Positions 62,155 to 64,000 of a stretch of 64,000 nucleotides of DNA are shown piece after piece. Numbering within the stretch: position 1 is the first letter of the stretch; every line of letters starts with the position of its first letter. Source of the stretch: Cercis canadensis (Eukaryota > Streptophyta > Magnoliopsida > Fabales > Fabaceae); the NCBI GenBank assembly GCA_003255065.1, contig QAOA01000648.1:665072-729071 (forward strand), written 5' to 3'. The notes under the pieces are model-generated. The model was not told where the DNA came from. It did no database searches and saw only the letters and a program-made list of their open reading frames with translations. Made by a program: the position numbers and the translations under genes.

Positions 62155-63536
62155 TTCTAAAAAAACCATGTTTTCTATAACGTTTCTCAATTTACATGTT
62201 GTCCATTGTACATATATGGGAACGCTTTGTTGTTCCTAACAAACTGTTCTATAATTGTGGGTTTGCCGTGTAAATTTCTGCTCTTCTAGTCATTTGCAAA
62301 TGATATGGAAGATGGTTTAATAACAGCACCATTCTACTCGTCTACTGTAAAAATACATCGTTTTTCACAGATTCATTCATTTTCAGACACTTTTTAGTTA
62401 TTGGGAGAACCCAAGTACTCTCTTTCGGATCCAGGAAAGAGCTCTCATGGACATATACCAAAAAAAAAAAAAAAAAAAGCTCTCATGGATNAAAAAAAAA
62501 AAAAAAAAGAGCTCTCATGGATCTTGGAAGAGAGGTCTTTGAGTCTTGACGCAGCTCACATTGGACTCGTACAAGTGTTTTCGTATCACTTAGGTTCTTG
62601 TAATCTGCTGCTGCAACCGTTAGAATGTGCTATTAGCATCTCAAACTTTCCAAGCTTCGGTATTCAGCAGATAAGCGCATAGGGATAAGAATCTTTTTAG
62701 TTTTTTTACCATAAAAATGGTTCTAGTAATTTCCTCAACTTTTACCTAGTATTGTCCGAAGTCTGACAAATCAGCTGGAATCAGCAAGAAGAATTCTTGT
62801 CTAATATACTCCTCCGTTACCTCCAATGATATTTCTATATCCATATTCTCTAATGTATTAGAAAAACGAAATACTAAATAATTCGAACCTAGTCAAGTTG
62901 ACAAGCAACATTTGTTAGATGTACCAATGGAAGAGAATGTTTAAAAAATACACGCATATCTATATTCTGCAGATAACTGTTTTGTTTAATAAAAATTAAT
63001 TAAAATACAGAGGATATCATAATAATAATAACCTGTCGTTTTTNTTTTTTTTCTTGAATTAAATAATAAGGAGTCATTAGCTTCACTAAAATGGTTTTTT
63101 GGAGGATGCCGCAATGAAGATTGACTTCGTTAAAAATGCTTCTAGATTGGAATAAAATATGAAAACAATTAATAGCTTATGGAGATTAAAAAGGGTCTTT
63201 TAAGTTTTAATAATAAAACTATGGGCTTAAACTGCGGTGCCACCAAAGATAGATTAGGATGAACATTTTTTTTATCTGAGTTGTCAATTAATCTTGAATA
63301 TAATTAATAATAATTTTTCAAGTGATTCTAATATATTACATTAACATAAGGAGGGATAGGAGTGTGTCGATTAAGATGTCCTAAGGAAAAAAAATCACAT
63401 TCAGACATATTTTATCTTTTTCTAATAAATTAAAAGAAAATACCATCTATCTTTTTTTTTTTTTTTTTTTTTTTTTTTTNNNNNNNTTTTTTTTTTTTTT
63501 TTTTCCGTAGTTCAAGCATTAAATGCAATCTTAAAA
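62155..63536. other. 3' flank of PIRL and AT-rich intergenic DNA with gaps
   Basis: Includes an N at 62491 between two copies of 'aaaaaa...gctctcatggat', an N at 63044, and a 7-base N gap at 63480-63486 inside a poly-T tract. No gene was seen. Confidence 0.55.
63480..63486. other. Seven-base assembly gap in poly-T
   Basis: Seven N characters interrupt a long T tract. The true length is unknown. Confidence 0.95.
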
Positions 63537-63735
63537 CTAATGGAGGCCCAATTTTAAATTTGGGCCAGTGAAATGTAAGCTGTAGATTCGGGCCTCAACA
63601 ATTTGTGTAGAAAGCCATTCCCGAATGAAAACACCAGATTGCATCTGATTACCCCCCCGAGTCCCTCTCATCTCATGTTTCAACGCTTCCCTGAATTTAT
63701 TCACTTGTTTGGCAACTTCTCGCTCTGCGGCTTCC
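63537..63735 (-). CDS. Possible last exon of a truncated, unrecognised gene
   Basis: A minus-strand frame runs from a good acceptor ('atattgcag' complement at 63736-63744) to a TAG at 63537-63539. It reads EAAEREVAKQVNKFREALKH, then EMRGTRGGNQMQSGVF, IREWLSTQIVEARIY and a short tail. The helical, charged start looks like real protein and the acceptor is in the right place. The last residues lie in a palindromic 'ggcccaattttaaatttgggcc' stretch, so the true stop may differ. The rest of the gene would lie beyond 64000. I do not recognise the family. Confidence 0.35.
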
Positions 63736-64000
63736 CTGCAATATAAAGGTGCAAGCTTGCGTTTTTGGCACTTATCTATATATATGTTGGTTTCTTTACT
63801 GTATTCTACGTATAAAGACACCACTTTTGGTTTACTTAATTACAGACTTCATCTGATTCGAATCAGGTTTTGATAATTTAGTGATGTTCAATCTGAATTG
63901 AGGTTAAAAACATGTTCCTTAATTCAGCTTTAATCATGTTCCCAGTCACGCGTATTGATTGAATTTAAGCTCTTTTTTTCATTTAAATGATTCGACCAGT

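Noticed and set aside
1-64000. A biosynthetic or defence gene cluster
   Set aside because: Apart from the adjacent BAHD and P450 genes, the neighbours are unrelated housekeeping and signalling genes, and their order matches ordinary conserved synteny.

Overview
The window is nuclear genomic DNA from a eudicot plant. The evidence is AT-rich intergenic DNA, short GT-AG introns, single-exon BAHD and PPR genes, and plant-specific families (CYP88, POL-like PP2C, NAC, ALMT, PIRL). I cannot name the species. It is a draft assembly: it carries single-N joins, several flanked by near-identical repeats that look like unmerged contig ends.

Layout. 0-8.5 kb is a specialised or hormone metabolism stretch: a decayed duplicate of a BAHD leader, a broken eIF2-gamma fragment, an intact BAHD acyltransferase (+) and an eight-exon CYP88 P450 (+). 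8.5-11.5 kb is filled with foldback (inverted-repeat) elements. 11.5-29.5 kb holds the glycine decarboxylase H-protein (-), a ubiquitin-like/SAYSvFN membrane protein (+) and a POLTERGEIST-like PP2C (+), with a 6.3 kb gene desert between the last two. 30.7-37.3 kb holds a SOT1-like PPR-SMR protein (-) and the plastid Fe-S scaffold protein SufD (-); an intron of SufD contains a clean 801-bp Mutator-type element with a perfect 9-bp target duplication. 37.3-44.3 kb is intergenic with two more foldback elements. 44.3-62.2 kb holds a NAC factor (+), a TLDc protein (-), a tRNA-Cys(GCA), an ALMT anion channel (-), a decayed unrecognised coding remnant (-), a RING E3 of the RF4/RF298 type (-) and an intracellular PIRL-type LRR protein (+). 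A possible terminal exon of another minus-strand gene lies at the right edge.

How the genes relate. This is ordinary euchromatin, not a functional cluster. Gene order is informative. From memory of Arabidopsis locus numbers, H-protein/SAYSvFN/PLL1 match a run of three neighbours on chromosome 2. SufD/NAC/TLDc/RING match a run of four on chromosome 1. The PPR gene and a NAC paralogue are neighbours on chromosome 5. The window therefore looks like an unfractionated ancestral segment. Organelle housekeeping is over-represented: H-protein (mitochondrial), SOT1-like and SufD (plastid).

I found no convincing new biological system. The best leads are the foldback element set, the intronic Mutator-type insertion, the unrecognised coding remnant near 52.4-53.0 kb, and the divergent CYP88. 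All exon coordinates were worked out by eye from splice sites and reading-frame continuity.
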